A stretch of 64,000 nt of DNA from Aureibaculum marinum (GCF_003813905.1 NZ_RPFJ01000006.1:62001-126000), one strand, 5' to 3'; positions 46,135 to 55,080 are shown, numbered from the stretch's first letter. Numbers and translations: made by a program. The notes: generated from the letters alone by a model not told the origin.

Positions 46135-46869
46135 TTATATCATAGCTCCATTAGCACCAATTACTTGACCTGAAATCCATTTAGAATCATCACTAGCTAA
46201 AAATAATACAACTTTTGCAATATCAATTGGTTTTGCCAATCTGTTAAATGCATTCATTGAGCTAAGTTTTTCAATAAATTCAGGTGTTTTTCCTTCTAAA
46301 AATAATTTTGTTTCTGTGGCACCAGGAGCAATAGCATTTACAGAAATTCCTCTACCAATCTCTTTAGAAAAAACACGAGTCATTTGTTCAACAGCTGCTT
46401 TTGAGGCAGAATAGAGGGCATAGTTGGCAAACATTAACTTTACAGTACTAGAAGATACGTTAATTATAGTTCCATGATCTGCTAGTTTTAAGTTAGCTTC
46501 TTGTAAGGCGTTAAAAACACCTCTAACATTTACGTCAAAAATTGTGCTAAAATCGTCTTGAGTGTTTTCTTTTATTTTTTTAGTTATTAGTATTCCAGCA
46601 TTATTAATTAAAACATCAATTTTACCAAAAGATTCTATACTCTTATCAAATAAAAACGTCACTTGATCTCTTTTACTTACATCAGCTTTAATCGAAATAG
46701 CAGTACCTCCATTTTTAGTAATTTCGGCTACAGTTTCTTCTGCTTCAGTCTGATTTCTTGAATAATTTACAACTATTTTGGCTCCGTTTTTAGCTAATAA
46801 TAAAGCAATTTCTTTGCCAATTCCTCTAGAAGCCCCTGTAACAACAATTACTTTGTTTTCTAATCTCAT
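46135..46869 (-). CDS. SDR family oxidoreductase
   Basis: A 244-residue classical short-chain dehydrogenase. The cofactor loop is VTGASRGIGKEIA, followed by NNAG. The active site has Ser (NVSSS) and YSASK, all intact, and the C-terminus resembles FabG-like proteins. The substrate is unknown. It is last in the tetR operon, 10 bp after the peroxiredoxin-like gene, which suggests reactive carbonyl or electrophile detoxification. The intergenic region to the outer-membrane gene has no strong terminator. Confidence 0.9.
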   Translation of the reverse strand: MRLENKVIVVTGASRGIGKEIALLLAKNGAKIVVNYSRNQTEAEETVAEITKNGGTAISIKADVSKRDQVTFLFDKSIESFGKIDVLINNAGILITKKIKENTQDDFSTIFDVNVRGVFNALQEANLKLADHGTIINVSSSTVKLMFANYALYSASKAAVEQMTRVFSKEIGRGISVNAIAPGATETKLFLEGKTPEFIEKLSSMNAFNRLAKPIDIAKVVLFLASDDSKWISGQVIGANGAMI

Positions 46870-46878
46870 AATAATTTT

Positions 46879-47637
46879 TTATTTATTTTCTTTTAAAAAT
46901 TCAACCAAATCTTTGGGTTCGGCTCTATTTCTGTAATCGGCATCTAAAAATGCATATTTAATAACTCTATCTTGTCCAATAATATATGTAACAGCGAGAG
47001 GTAATTCACCTTTGTCATTGTTGTTATAGTTACTTAATCCAAAACTGTTTTCATAGGCTTCTTTTACATCATCAGTTAATTTAAAGACTACTTTATATTG
47101 ACGAGCAACTATATTGTCTATATCGCTTAAAACTTCAAATTGTAAATCGTGTTTTTCTTTTGTAGAAATAGAATTATCAGGTGTTTCAGGAGTTAATGCC
47201 AACAGATTAGCATTATATTTTTTAAATTCAGAAAGTGATTCTTGCATGTAATGCAGTGTCATATTACAATAAGGACACCATCCTCCACGATACCACATTA
47301 AAATAACAGGTCCTTTTTTAAGTTCGTTATATAAAGTTACGTTTTTACCAGAAGCATTTTGTAATGTGAAATCTATGGCAGTATCACCTACTTGTAAAGC
47401 GTTGCCAACAATATTATTTTCTTTTACTTTTTCTAATCCTTCAGCGTAAATTCTCTTTTTCTCCACTGAGGCTGTTTTTTCAAAATTTAATTTACGATTG
47501 TTTAGTTCGTTTTCTAAAGGTCTTTCTATACTGTCGGTTTTCATAATATTATTTTTTGCATTTTCTTTCTTCACATCTCCGCAGCCTATTAATATTATAA
47601 AGGGTAGTGTAAATATGTAAAGTGTTCTATTTTTCAT
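46879..47637 (-). CDS. Peroxiredoxin-like (AhpC/TSA family) lipoprotein
   Basis: A 252-residue exported protein with a lipobox near residue 19 (FIILIGCG). After a charged linker, a thioredoxin-fold domain has GDTAIDFTLQNASGKNVTLY and the redox motif WYRGGWCPYCN. The CPYC sequence indicates a thiol peroxidase or disulfide reductase of the AhpC/TSA family. It is anchored to the envelope facing the periplasm. In the TetR operon between the Tat-exported dehalogenase-like protein and an SDR, it points to an oxidative or electrophile response. Confidence 0.85.
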   Translation of the reverse strand: MKNRTLYIFTLPFIILIGCGDVKKENAKNNIMKTDSIERPLENELNNRKLNFEKTASVEKKRIYAEGLEKVKENNIVGNALQVGDTAIDFTLQNASGKNVTLYNELKKGPVILMWYRGGWCPYCNMTLHYMQESLSEFKKYNANLLALTPETPDNSISTKEKHDLQFEVLSDIDNIVARQYKVVFKLTDDVKEAYENSFGLSNYNNNDKGELPLAVTYIIGQDRVIKYAFLDADYRNRAEPKDLVEFLKENK

Positions 47638-47661
47638 GATGTATTGTTTATATTTTAAAAG

Positions 47662-48462
47662 TTATTTAAGAGCAATTAACTTTTCTGCAATTAACGATAA
47701 ATCAGACTCGTTAATTTCAGGAGAAGGAGATAGTGGATAAAGTTGAGCACCAGGTCTATTAATAAAAGCAGCCCTCCAATTTGCCCATAGAGCACCTGCA
47801 ATATCCCAGCCATGAGCTGCCACAAGCATACATTCAGTAGGATTTATATTCATTTTACGGGCTGCCCAATCATAAGTATCTACATGAGGTTTAAATTTCC
47901 CAATATCTTCTATACTTAAACGATAGTCAAATAAATCAATAAGTCCAGCATTTTTAAATTGTGTTTCAACACCTTTGTTTGAAGAATTTGTAAATGAAAC
48001 AAGTTTATATCCTACTTTTTTTAATTCTTCAAGAGCTTTTTTTACTTCGGGATGGGCGGGTAAGGAGCGTATTGGTCCTAGAATAGCTTCTTTAGCTTGA
48101 GTTTCTGTTAACGAAATATTGTTATTTGATGCAACCATTTGTAAAGCAGCAGCACCAATTATTCCAAAATCTTTATATTGTCTTGCCACTGTAGATACCA
48201 ATGAATATTGCAACATTGTGGTAAACCATAAGGGTAATAAATCGCTACGATTACCTAAAGCTTTTCCTACACTTTTTTTCATTGCTGTTAAGTCAAGTAA
48301 TGTTTCATTTACATCAAAAAAGAGAACTTTAGGTCTTTTTAATGTTGTTCTTTTTGTATGCTCTTTACTTGAGTTTTTAGCATAACCGAATAGAGGTACT
48401 GAAGCCCCTGTTACACCGATAATTGCTGTTTTTTTAATAAAGCTTCTTCTGTCGTTATTCAT
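47662..48462 (-). CDS. Haloacid dehalogenase type II-like protein with Tat signal
   Basis: A 266-residue HAD-superfamily protein. The N-terminus has a twin-arginine signal, DRRSFIKKTAIIGVTGAS. The HAD core shows nucleophile Asp in FFDVNETLLDL, FTNSS (motif II), KPHVDTYDWA and AAHGWDIAGALWA. These match L-2-haloacid dehalogenase (type II), which hydrolyses 2-haloalkanoates. Export by Tat is unusual for this cytosolic family. It is second in the operon behind tetR. Substrate unproven. Confidence 0.88.
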   Translation of the reverse strand: MNNDRRSFIKKTAIIGVTGASVPLFGYAKNSSKEHTKRTTLKRPKVLFFDVNETLLDLTAMKKSVGKALGNRSDLLPLWFTTMLQYSLVSTVARQYKDFGIIGAAALQMVASNNNISLTETQAKEAILGPIRSLPAHPEVKKALEELKKVGYKLVSFTNSSNKGVETQFKNAGLIDLFDYRLSIEDIGKFKPHVDTYDWAARKMNINPTECMLVAAHGWDIAGALWANWRAAFINRPGAQLYPLSPSPEINESDLSLIAEKLIALK

Positions 48463-48498
48463 TTTTATAAGTTGAGTTAAACTATTAATTGTATTAAA

Positions 48499-49101
48499 TT
48501 AAGGCTTTAGCCGAGTTAGATATAACGAGAGGCCAGAAATGTATTCGTCAATTATACGATCATCTGAATATAGTTTTCTTATACCTCTAATTCCTTCAAA
48601 AGCACTTATTAAATAAACGGCTACGGCTGTACTTGATATTTTTTTATTGATTGAATTCTCTTTTTTTCCCCGTTCTATTAATTGTATTAGGGTCTCTTTC
48701 CACTTTTCAATAATATTTTTTAAAGCGTTCTGATAGGCCAATTCATAATCGCCTATTTCATTTATAAAATTATTCATAGGACAACCATGCGTTTTGTCAT
48801 ATAATGGAAACGATTTTATTCTATTTAAAAAAGTAGATTGCAATAGTTGTAAAGCATCCCCTTTTTTAGTTAAGGGTAAAACCATACCGTCATAGACGCG
48901 TTGTTGTATTTTTAAGGTTATAACTTCGAGTCCTAATTCTTTTTTGTTTTTATAATGGTGATAAAAAGCCCCTTTAGAAAAAGGTGTAGCTTTCATTATT
49001 TTATCAATACTTGTGGTTTTAAACCCATTTTCATAAAACAATTCAAAGGCTTTATCAACAATATGTTTTTTTGTAAGCTCTGATTTTATATTCTGTTGCA
49101 T
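48499..49101 (-). CDS. TetR/AcrR family transcriptional regulator
   Basis: A 200-residue regulator starting at ATG 49101; the upstream TTG at 49116 lies within the promoter. Residues ~5-55 form the TetR helix-turn-helix (TKKHIVDKAFELFYENGFKT, TPFSKGAFYHHYKNKKELG). The C-terminal ligand domain contains TKKGDALQLLQSTF and resembles the YxaF/LmrA-type group. It heads a four-gene operon and lies 11 bp from a perfect 38-bp palindrome, so autorepression is very likely. The inducer is unknown. Confidence 0.92.
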   Translation of the reverse strand: MQQNIKSELTKKHIVDKAFELFYENGFKTTSIDKIMKATPFSKGAFYHHYKNKKELGLEVITLKIQQRVYDGMVLPLTKKGDALQLLQSTFLNRIKSFPLYDKTHGCPMNNFINEIGDYELAYQNALKNIIEKWKETLIQLIERGKKENSINKKISSTAVAVYLISAFEGIRGIRKLYSDDRIIDEYISGLSLYLTRLKP

Positions 49102-49105
49102 AGGA

Positions 49106-49113
49106 CAAATATA
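49106..49113 (-). promoter_or_regulatory. -7 box of the tetR operon
   Basis: On the minus strand TATATTTG matches TAnnTTTG and ends 4 bp before the ATG at 49101, so the message is probably leaderless. Confidence 0.55.
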
Positions 49114-49150
49114 CAACTAAAAACATTCTATATAGAATGTTTTTAGTTGT
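49113..49150. promoter_or_regulatory. Perfect 38-bp palindrome, TetR operator
   Basis: The half site ACAACTAAAAACATTCTAT is followed by its exact reverse complement, centred between 49131 and 49132. It covers the -33 region of the tetR promoter and touches the -7 box. TetR proteins bind such palindromes as dimers, so this is the probable operator. Confidence 0.75.
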
Positions 49151-49318
49151 TTTTGAAATAAAACAATTTTAAATATAAAATTTGGTCTAAATAAGATGCT
49201 ATAAATGTTAGATTTTCAATTGTTTAAGGTGGGGTGATAGGAGGTTTAATTGATAATGCTATTTTAATAATGAGGAGCTTTAAAATTTAGTTAGGATGTA
49301 AGGAGATTAGTTAATAAA

Positions 49319-49348
49319 AAAACGCAATAGAATTTTCTATTGCGTTTT
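49319..49348 (-). terminator. Terminator of glyS
   Basis: AAAACGCAATAG pairs with CTATTGCGTTTT; on the minus strand a long T-run follows. The 168 bp between it and the TetR operator hold no gene that I can support. Confidence 0.88.
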
Positions 49349-49388
49349 AAAATTTTTTAAAAGGGCGTTAGTTTTTTAAGTATACTTA

Positions 49389-50930
49389 TTACATTTTTTG
49401 TAACCACTCTTTAACATCTACTTCCTTTTTTATAATATTACGGACTTCTTCAATTTTTACACGTTTTTGTTCCATAGTATCTCTATGTCTTATTGTAACT
49501 GTATTGTTTTCTAAAGTGTCATGATCAACTGTTATGCAAAAAGGAGTTCCATTGGCATCTTGTCTTCTGTATCTTCTCCCTACGGCATCCTTTTCATCAT
49601 AAACAACATTGAAATCCCATTTTAAATCATCTACAATTTTTTTAGCAATATCAGGCAGTCCATCTTTTTTTACTAAAGGTAAAATAGCAGCTTTATTAGG
49701 TGCTAAAACAGCAGGTAATTTTAACACGGTCCTGGTAGTGTTATTATCAAGCTCTTCTTCAACCAAAGAATTAGAAAAAACAGCCAAGAACATTCTGTCT
49801 AAACCTATTGAAGTTTCAATTACATAAGGTACGTAACTTTGGTTATCTTCATGGTCAAAATATTGTAACTTTTTATTTGAGAATTTTTCGTGCTGACCTA
49901 AATCAAAATCTGTACGAGAATGAATTCCTTCTAATTCTTTAAAACCAAAAGGAAATTTAAATTCGATATCTGCTGCAGCGTCGGCATAATGAGCTAATTT
50001 TTCATGGTCATGGAAACGATAATTTTCCTCACCCATTCCTAATGATAAATGCCATTTTAAACGAGTTTTTTTCCACTGTTCATACCATTCCTTTTGAGTA
50101 CCAGGTTTTATAAAAAACTGCATTTCCATTTGTTCAAACTCACGCATTCTAAAAATAAATTGTCTTGCAACAATTTCATTTCTAAAGGCTTTTCCTGTTT
50201 GAGCTATCCCAAAAGGAATTTTCATACGTCCCGTTTTTTGAACATTTAAAAAGTTAACAAAAATACCTTGAGCAGTTTCTGGACGCAAATATAAATCCAT
50301 TGCAGTATCTATAGATGCTCCTAATTTAGTGCCAAACATCAAGTTAAATTGTTTTACGTCAGTCCAGTTTCTAGAACCAGTTAACGGATCAGCTATTTCT
50401 AACTCTTCGATAAGGGCTTTAACATCAGCTAAATCTTCATTTTCTAAAGATTTACCCATTCTAGAAAGAATGGTGTTAATTTTTTCTTGATAACCTACAA
50501 CGCGTGGGTTAGTAGAGATAAATTCTTCTTTGTTAAAGGCATCACCGAAGCGTTTTTCAGCTTTAGCAATTTCTTTATTTATTTTTGTTTCTATTTTAGC
50601 ACAATAATCTTCTATTAAAACATCAGCTCTATAACGTTTTTTAGAATCTTTATTATCAATTAAAGGATCGTTAAAGGCATCTATATGTCCTGATGCTTTC
50701 CAAGTAGTTGGATGCATAAATATTGCGGCATCTAAACCAACAATATTATCATTTAATTGCACCATGGCTTTCCACCAATAGTCGCGTATATTGTTTTTTA
50801 ACTCTACTCCGTTTTGAGCGTAATCATATACAGCACTTAAGCCATCATAAATTTCACTGCTTTGAAATACATAACCGTATTCCTTAGCATGTGAGATTAC
50901 TTTTTTAAATTGATCATCTTGTTTTGCCAT
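49389..50930 (-). CDS. glyS: Glycyl-tRNA synthetase, dimeric type
   Basis: A 513-residue class II synthetase of the alpha2 type, not the bacterial alpha2beta2 GlyQS. Motif 2 is seen as GKAFRNEI followed by FIFRMREFEQMEMQF, and motif 3 near ETSIGLDRMFLAV. The family insert and C-terminal anticodon-binding domain are present. It charges tRNA-Gly with glycine. The -7 box ends 4 bp before the ATG, so leaderless translation is predicted. A terminator follows the gene. Confidence 0.96.
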   Translation of the reverse strand: MAKQDDQFKKVISHAKEYGYVFQSSEIYDGLSAVYDYAQNGVELKNNIRDYWWKAMVQLNDNIVGLDAAIFMHPTTWKASGHIDAFNDPLIDNKDSKKRYRADVLIEDYCAKIETKINKEIAKAEKRFGDAFNKEEFISTNPRVVGYQEKINTILSRMGKSLENEDLADVKALIEELEIADPLTGSRNWTDVKQFNLMFGTKLGASIDTAMDLYLRPETAQGIFVNFLNVQKTGRMKIPFGIAQTGKAFRNEIVARQFIFRMREFEQMEMQFFIKPGTQKEWYEQWKKTRLKWHLSLGMGEENYRFHDHEKLAHYADAAADIEFKFPFGFKELEGIHSRTDFDLGQHEKFSNKKLQYFDHEDNQSYVPYVIETSIGLDRMFLAVFSNSLVEEELDNNTTRTVLKLPAVLAPNKAAILPLVKKDGLPDIAKKIVDDLKWDFNVVYDEKDAVGRRYRRQDANGTPFCITVDHDTLENNTVTIRHRDTMEQKRVKIEEVRNIIKKEVDVKEWLQKM

Positions 50931-50934
50931 GATG

Positions 50935-50942
50935 CAAAAATA
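50935..50942 (-). promoter_or_regulatory. -7 box of glyS
   Basis: On the minus strand TATTTTTG matches TAnnTTTG, with 4 bp between it and the start codon at 50930. Confidence 0.55.
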
Positions 50943-50969
50943 GCTAATTAAAAATATTATAAAAATAAA

Positions 50970-51001
50970 AAAGTGTAAATAGTATTACCTATTTACACTT
51001 T
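50970..51001 (-). terminator. Terminator of the coiled-coil protein gene
   Basis: AAAGTGTAAATAG pairs perfectly with CTATTTACACTTT across a 6-nt loop. On the minus strand it is followed by a T-rich stretch. Confidence 0.85.
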
Positions 51002-51028
51002 AATTTATAATTTAATTATTTTGATTTT

Positions 51029-51934
51029 TTACAAACCTAAAAATGCATCTTTTAATTCTAATTTTGTAGCTCCTACAATGTTTCCTTCTACATATACTTT
51101 AACAGTATAATTACCCTTTATAAATTTTTGAGGTATTTTTTCTACAAACAATACAACATCTCTATCTACATTTTTATAATCTATAACGTCCATGTCAGTA
51201 TATGGTAATTCTTTACCATCATTAGTAGTAAAAGTACCTTTTTCGCTAAGTACTTTTCCAGTAGGATTTTGTATAATAATATGAGCAGTTTTTTCTCCAG
51301 GAGTAGCAATTTCATTACCTTCTAATCTAAAAGATACACGAATTGCCTCAGCTTTTTGAGCTTTAGTAGTTTCAGCATATTTACCATTACCTCTTAATCT
51401 CATAGCAGTAGCAGCTACAGAGTTAACTCTTAAAGCCCCACCAATTTTAACTTTTTCTGAAAGGTCCATGTTTTGAGCTAATAAGGTGTCATTGGCATTT
51501 GTTTGCTCAATTAATTTACCAGTAATACTATCTCTTTGAATGGTCAAATCATTATTAACAAGAAATAAAGAGTCAGCAACGCTCATTAATCTTTCGTTTG
51601 TTTTTTCTAATTCAGCTATTTTATTTCGGTAACGTCTTATTAAAGACCAATTTGTTTCTTTTAAATTTTTTACGGAATCTTTAAATGCAATTATTCTATC
51701 TCTTTCAATTGATAATTCCTCGGCCATTGAATTATTTTGTGCAATTGCTGTATCGTATTTTTCTTCCATAGCAGTTAAATTGCCTAATATTTGTTCTTTT
51801 TCTTGTTTTAAGAACTCTTCAGAAGCTTTGAACTTTGAATTTGTACGTATAGTATATACGCCTAACCCAACTAGCAATGCCAATAGTATGCCAATTATAA
51901 TTTTTTTGTTTGAAGATGATTTTTGTTCTTCCAT
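51029..51934 (-). CDS. Membrane-anchored coiled-coil protein
   Basis: A 301-residue protein with a short cytosolic N-terminus, one span (residues ~11-28, IIIGILLALLVGLGVYTI) and a coiled coil from about 35 to 165 (EEFLKQEKEQILGNLTAMEE, RRYRNKIAELEKTNERLM). A C-terminal beta-rich domain (AIRVSFRLEGNEIA, YTVKVYVEGNIVGA) lies in the periplasm. It is a conserved Bacteroidota unknown; the layout suggests an inner-membrane tether or scaffold. It has its own -7 box and terminator. Confidence 0.75.
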   Translation of the reverse strand: MEEQKSSSNKKIIIGILLALLVGLGVYTIRTNSKFKASEEFLKQEKEQILGNLTAMEEKYDTAIAQNNSMAEELSIERDRIIAFKDSVKNLKETNWSLIRRYRNKIAELEKTNERLMSVADSLFLVNNDLTIQRDSITGKLIEQTNANDTLLAQNMDLSEKVKIGGALRVNSVAATAMRLRGNGKYAETTKAQKAEAIRVSFRLEGNEIATPGEKTAHIIIQNPTGKVLSEKGTFTTNDGKELPYTDMDVIDYKNVDRDVVLFVEKIPQKFIKGNYTVKVYVEGNIVGATKLELKDAFLGL

Positions 51935-51992
51935 AATAAAAATAATTAAAGTTTTAATTTAGAGTTTGTTAAATACTTATCTAAGCAAAACG

Positions 51993-52000
51993 CAAAATTA
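51993..52000 (-). promoter_or_regulatory. -7 box of the coiled-coil protein gene
   Basis: On the minus strand TAATTTTG matches TAnnTTTG, 58 bp before the ATG. Confidence 0.45.
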
Positions 52001-52020
52001 GAAAAATATTGTACACAGTA

Positions 52021-52578
52021 TTAATTTTTTTTGCATTTGTAAATAAATGCTGGTGGTAAGTTTCTTATTTCAAAATCTAAATCTACTTGATTGTACATTT
52101 TCTTTAATTTTCTATAATAAGTTAAGCTGTATTGATATTGTAAGAAAGCTCCGTTGTTGTCAAGTTGATTATAACTTTCTGTTAGAATTTTACACGATAT
52201 ATTATCGGGAATATTTGTTAACGGCAAACTAGATATAAAATAATCAATACTAGTAATATTTAAATTTTTACAAACAGACTTAATGTTTTCGCAAGATTCA
52301 TTTAAAATGGTAAGTCTTGGATCTTTAATTTTTTTTAAATGTTCTACAAACTTATCATTAATTTCAAAACAAATAAGTTGACTATCTTTTGATAATTTTT
52401 TTAAAATTTCTTTAGTAAAATTACCATTACCAGAACCATATTCTACAATAACATTAGTTTTTGAAAAATCTACTTCTTTTAGCATTTTTTGTATCAAATA
52501 TCTAGAACTTGGAGCTACAGTCCCTGAAGTTTTAATATTCTTAATGGCTTCTTTTATAAATGCTTTTTTTGTCTGCAA
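52021..52578 (-). CDS. SAM-dependent methyltransferase, PmtA-like
   Basis: A 185-residue class I methyltransferase. GTVAPSSRYLIQKML precedes the SAM motif I VEYGSGNGNFTKEI, then CFEINDKFVEHLK (motif II) and SLPLTNIP (motif IV). The APSSR segment ahead of motif I is shared with Rhodobacter-type phospholipid N-methyltransferases (COG3963), so it may act on phosphatidylethanolamine. An rRNA adenine methyltransferase relative is the alternative. The start is a TTG at 52578, as no nearby in-frame ATG keeps the conserved N-terminus. It is divergent from comF. Confidence 0.75.
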   Translation of the reverse strand: MQTKKAFIKEAIKNIKTSGTVAPSSRYLIQKMLKEVDFSKTNVIVEYGSGNGNFTKEILKKLSKDSQLICFEINDKFVEHLKKIKDPRLTILNESCENIKSVCKNLNITSIDYFISSLPLTNIPDNISCKILTESYNQLDNNGAFLQYQYSLTYYRKLKKMYNQVDLDFEIRNLPPAFIYKCKKN

Positions 52579-52629
52579 TATTGTATCTTTATTAAAATAA
52601 CTGTTAAATTCACAAAATATTTGTCAAAG

Positions 52630-53316
52630 ATGCAATTTTTTCGAGATATTTATTACTTATTTTTTCCTAAAGTTTGTGTTTGTTGCCTAGAGCAATTGAT
52701 GCAAAATGAGTTAACCTTATGTTTAAATTGTAGATTTGAACTTCCATTAACAAGTTTTGTTAACGAAGAAAATAACAAAGTTGAAAAAGCCTTTTATGGG
52801 CGTTTGCCTATAAATTTTGGCACCGCATTGTTTTATTACAAAACAAAAGGTGTGTCTCAGCAATTAATTTATCAGTTAAAATATAAAGGTCAACAAGATG
52901 TAGGTACTTTCTTAGGAAATTGGATGGGAGAAGAATTTAATAACAGTAAAAGATTTCCTAAAATTGACTATATAGTACCGGTGCCGTTACACAAAAATAG
53001 ATTAAAAAAAAGAGGGTATAATCAACTTACAAAATTTGGACTCTGCATTTCAGAAAAAATAAATGTTCCTTTTATTGAAGGTATTTTAACACGTAAATCA
53101 AAAACAGAAACTCAGACATTAAAACACCGTTTTGAACGATGGAAAAATGTTCAAGAAATATTTCATGTAAATAATCTATCTTTTTTTGATAATAAGCATA
53201 TATTATTAATAGATGATGTGTTTACTACTGGAGCTACCTTAGAGGCCTGTGCCATGCAAATTTTAAAATCAAATAATGTAAAAATAAGTATTGCAACAAT
53301 GGCCTACACCGAATAG
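52630..53316 (+). CDS. ComF family phosphoribosyltransferase-like protein
   Basis: A 228-residue ComF protein from ATG 52630; a TTG nine bases upstream is less likely. The N-terminal double zinc-finger region has CVCCLEQ and CLNCRFELP, and the phosphoribosyltransferase domain has LLIDDVFTTGATLEACA. ComF is linked to uptake of transforming DNA, acting at the ATP-dependent step. In flavobacteria it occurs widely, also without other competence genes nearby. The downstream lipoprotein has its own promoter. Confidence 0.92.
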   Translation: MQFFRDIYYLFFPKVCVCCLEQLMQNELTLCLNCRFELPLTSFVNEENNKVEKAFYGRLPINFGTALFYYKTKGVSQQLIYQLKYKGQQDVGTFLGNWMGEEFNNSKRFPKIDYIVPVPLHKNRLKKRGYNQLTKFGLCISEKINVPFIEGILTRKSKTETQTLKHRFERWKNVQEIFHVNNLSFFDNKHILLIDDVFTTGATLEACAMQILKSNNVKISIATMAYTE

Positions 53317-53326
53317 AATATTTCTT

Positions 53327-53334
53327 TACTTTTG
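53327..53334 (+). promoter_or_regulatory. -7 box of the Big_5 lipoprotein gene
   Basis: TACTTTTG matches TAnnTTTG, 15 bp before the ATG at 53350. An in-frame TTG at 53332 lies inside this box. Confidence 0.5.
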
Positions 53335-53349
53335 CAACAAATTATAACT

Positions 53350-54948
53350 ATGAGGAAACAGTTTTCTGTGCTTATTGCGTTTTTATTTTTAGTAATAATC
53401 TTTACTGATTGTGCGAAAAGAGGAAGACCTACAGGTGGTGATAAAGATGAAGATGCACCACTTTTGGTGAAGTCATTTCCTAGAAATTACAGTACAAATT
53501 TTAATGGCAATGAAATAAAATTAGTGTTTGACGAATTTGTAAAATTAAAAGATGTAAACACTCAACTTATAGTCTCACCACCTTTAAAGAATCTACCTAT
53601 GATTAGTCCATCTGGTACTGCTAGTAAAACAATTACCATTAAAATTTTAGATACTTTAAAAGAAAATACGACCTATTTATTCAATTTTGGTCAAAGTGTT
53701 GCTGATAATAATGAAGGCAATGTGTTTAATAATTTTAAGTTTGTTTTTTCTACAGGTCCCATAATTGATTCTCTTGAAATAAGAGGAAACATTACAGAAG
53801 CTTTTCAAAAAGAACCTGGTGATAATGTTACAGTAATGTTATATGAAATTAACAAATCATTTAATGATTCTATTATATATAAAGAAAAACCTTATTATGT
53901 TGGCAATACTCTAGATTCTACATTATGGGAAATTACAAATATAAAGGCAGGAGAGTACTTGTTAATGGCCTTAAAAGATGTATCAAGAAATTACACTTTT
54001 AACCCAAGAGAAGATAAAATAGGATTTGTAAAAGAGACAATTACCGTACCAACTGATAGCGTATATAGTATTAATTTATTTAAAGAGATAATTCCATACC
54101 GATTAACACGACCATTTGAAGTTTCTAAAGGGCATATTATGTTTGGTTACGAAGGGGAAGCTGATAGTATAAAAATACAGCCGTTAAATGTAAGCGATAA
54201 GTTTATTAGTAACACTAGTTTTGAAAAAGAAAAAGATACAATAAATTATTTTTTTAAGGGATATAGTGCAGATTCTATTCAGTTCAAAGTAGAAAATAAA
54301 GGTAAATTAGATACGGTTATGGTAAGGTTGAGGTCTAAAGATACGGATTCTTTGCAATTTAAACGCTCTCCTTTAAATGATGCTTATTTCTCAAATAACT
54401 TTACATTGCTAAGTAATATACCATTAATGTCTGTTGATTCTTCAAAAATCAATTTAATTGATAAAGACTCGATTTCTGTAAATTATAATTTTAAATTATC
54501 TGAAGATAAAACCGAATTAATTTTAGACTTTGTTAAAGATTATGATAAAAAGTATGCAATAGAAATATTACCAAATGCCATAACAGATTTTTTTGGACAA
54601 ACTAATGACACGTTGAAGTATAGCCTTATTACTAAAAAAGAAATTGACTATGGAAAATTATATGTGACTTTAAAAGGAGTTGAAAGTTATCCTATTATTG
54701 TGCAATTGCTTACAGATAAGGAAAAAATAGTCAAAGAAATTTATGCTGCGGAAACACAAACATTCAATTTTATAAATTTATTACCTGGAAAGTATATGTT
54801 AAGAGTTATTTACGACGAGAATAGAAATGGAAAATGGGATACAGGTAATTTCTTACAGAAAAGACAACCAGAAAAGGTTATTTATTTAGAATTTGACAGA
54901 GATGTGAGAGCCAATTGGGATTTAAATGAAAGCTTCACATTAGAATAA
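53350..54948 (+). CDS. Ig-like (Big_5) domain lipoprotein
   Basis: A 532-residue lipoprotein. The lipobox is near residue 20 (VIIFTDCAKRG). An N-terminal Big_5 Ig-like domain spans residues ~35-120 (PLLVKSFPRNYSTNFNGNEI, LVFDEFVKLKDVNTQLIVSP). Further Ig-like and CarboxypepD-like repeats follow, including LLPGKYMLRVIYDENRNGKW. The protein is a conserved Bacteroidota envelope component of unknown role, probably at the cell surface or in the periplasm. ATG 53350 is chosen because the upstream TTG lies in the promoter. Confidence 0.82.
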   Translation: MRKQFSVLIAFLFLVIIFTDCAKRGRPTGGDKDEDAPLLVKSFPRNYSTNFNGNEIKLVFDEFVKLKDVNTQLIVSPPLKNLPMISPSGTASKTITIKILDTLKENTTYLFNFGQSVADNNEGNVFNNFKFVFSTGPIIDSLEIRGNITEAFQKEPGDNVTVMLYEINKSFNDSIIYKEKPYYVGNTLDSTLWEITNIKAGEYLLMALKDVSRNYTFNPREDKIGFVKETITVPTDSVYSINLFKEIIPYRLTRPFEVSKGHIMFGYEGEADSIKIQPLNVSDKFISNTSFEKEKDTINYFFKGYSADSIQFKVENKGKLDTVMVRLRSKDTDSLQFKRSPLNDAYFSNNFTLLSNIPLMSVDSSKINLIDKDSISVNYNFKLSEDKTELILDFVKDYDKKYAIEILPNAITDFFGQTNDTLKYSLITKKEIDYGKLYVTLKGVESYPIIVQLLTDKEKIVKEIYAAETQTFNFINLLPGKYMLRVIYDENRNGKWDTGNFLQKRQPEKVIYLEFDRDVRANWDLNESFTLE

Positions 54949-55080
54949 TTTTTTACTAAAATTTTATGAATTTAATACATTCTTAAAGAAAAATGTATTT
55001 ATAATTATTTGGTCCAGTCACCTGTTAATATTCAGTATTTTGTTTATCAAAAAATCCTTTATTTATTTAATTCAATACCC

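Noticed and set aside
49151-49318. Purine-rich stretch between the TetR operator and the glyS terminator as a small RNA gene
   Set aside because: I see no promoter box, no stable hairpin and no coding frame, so I leave it as an unassigned spacer.
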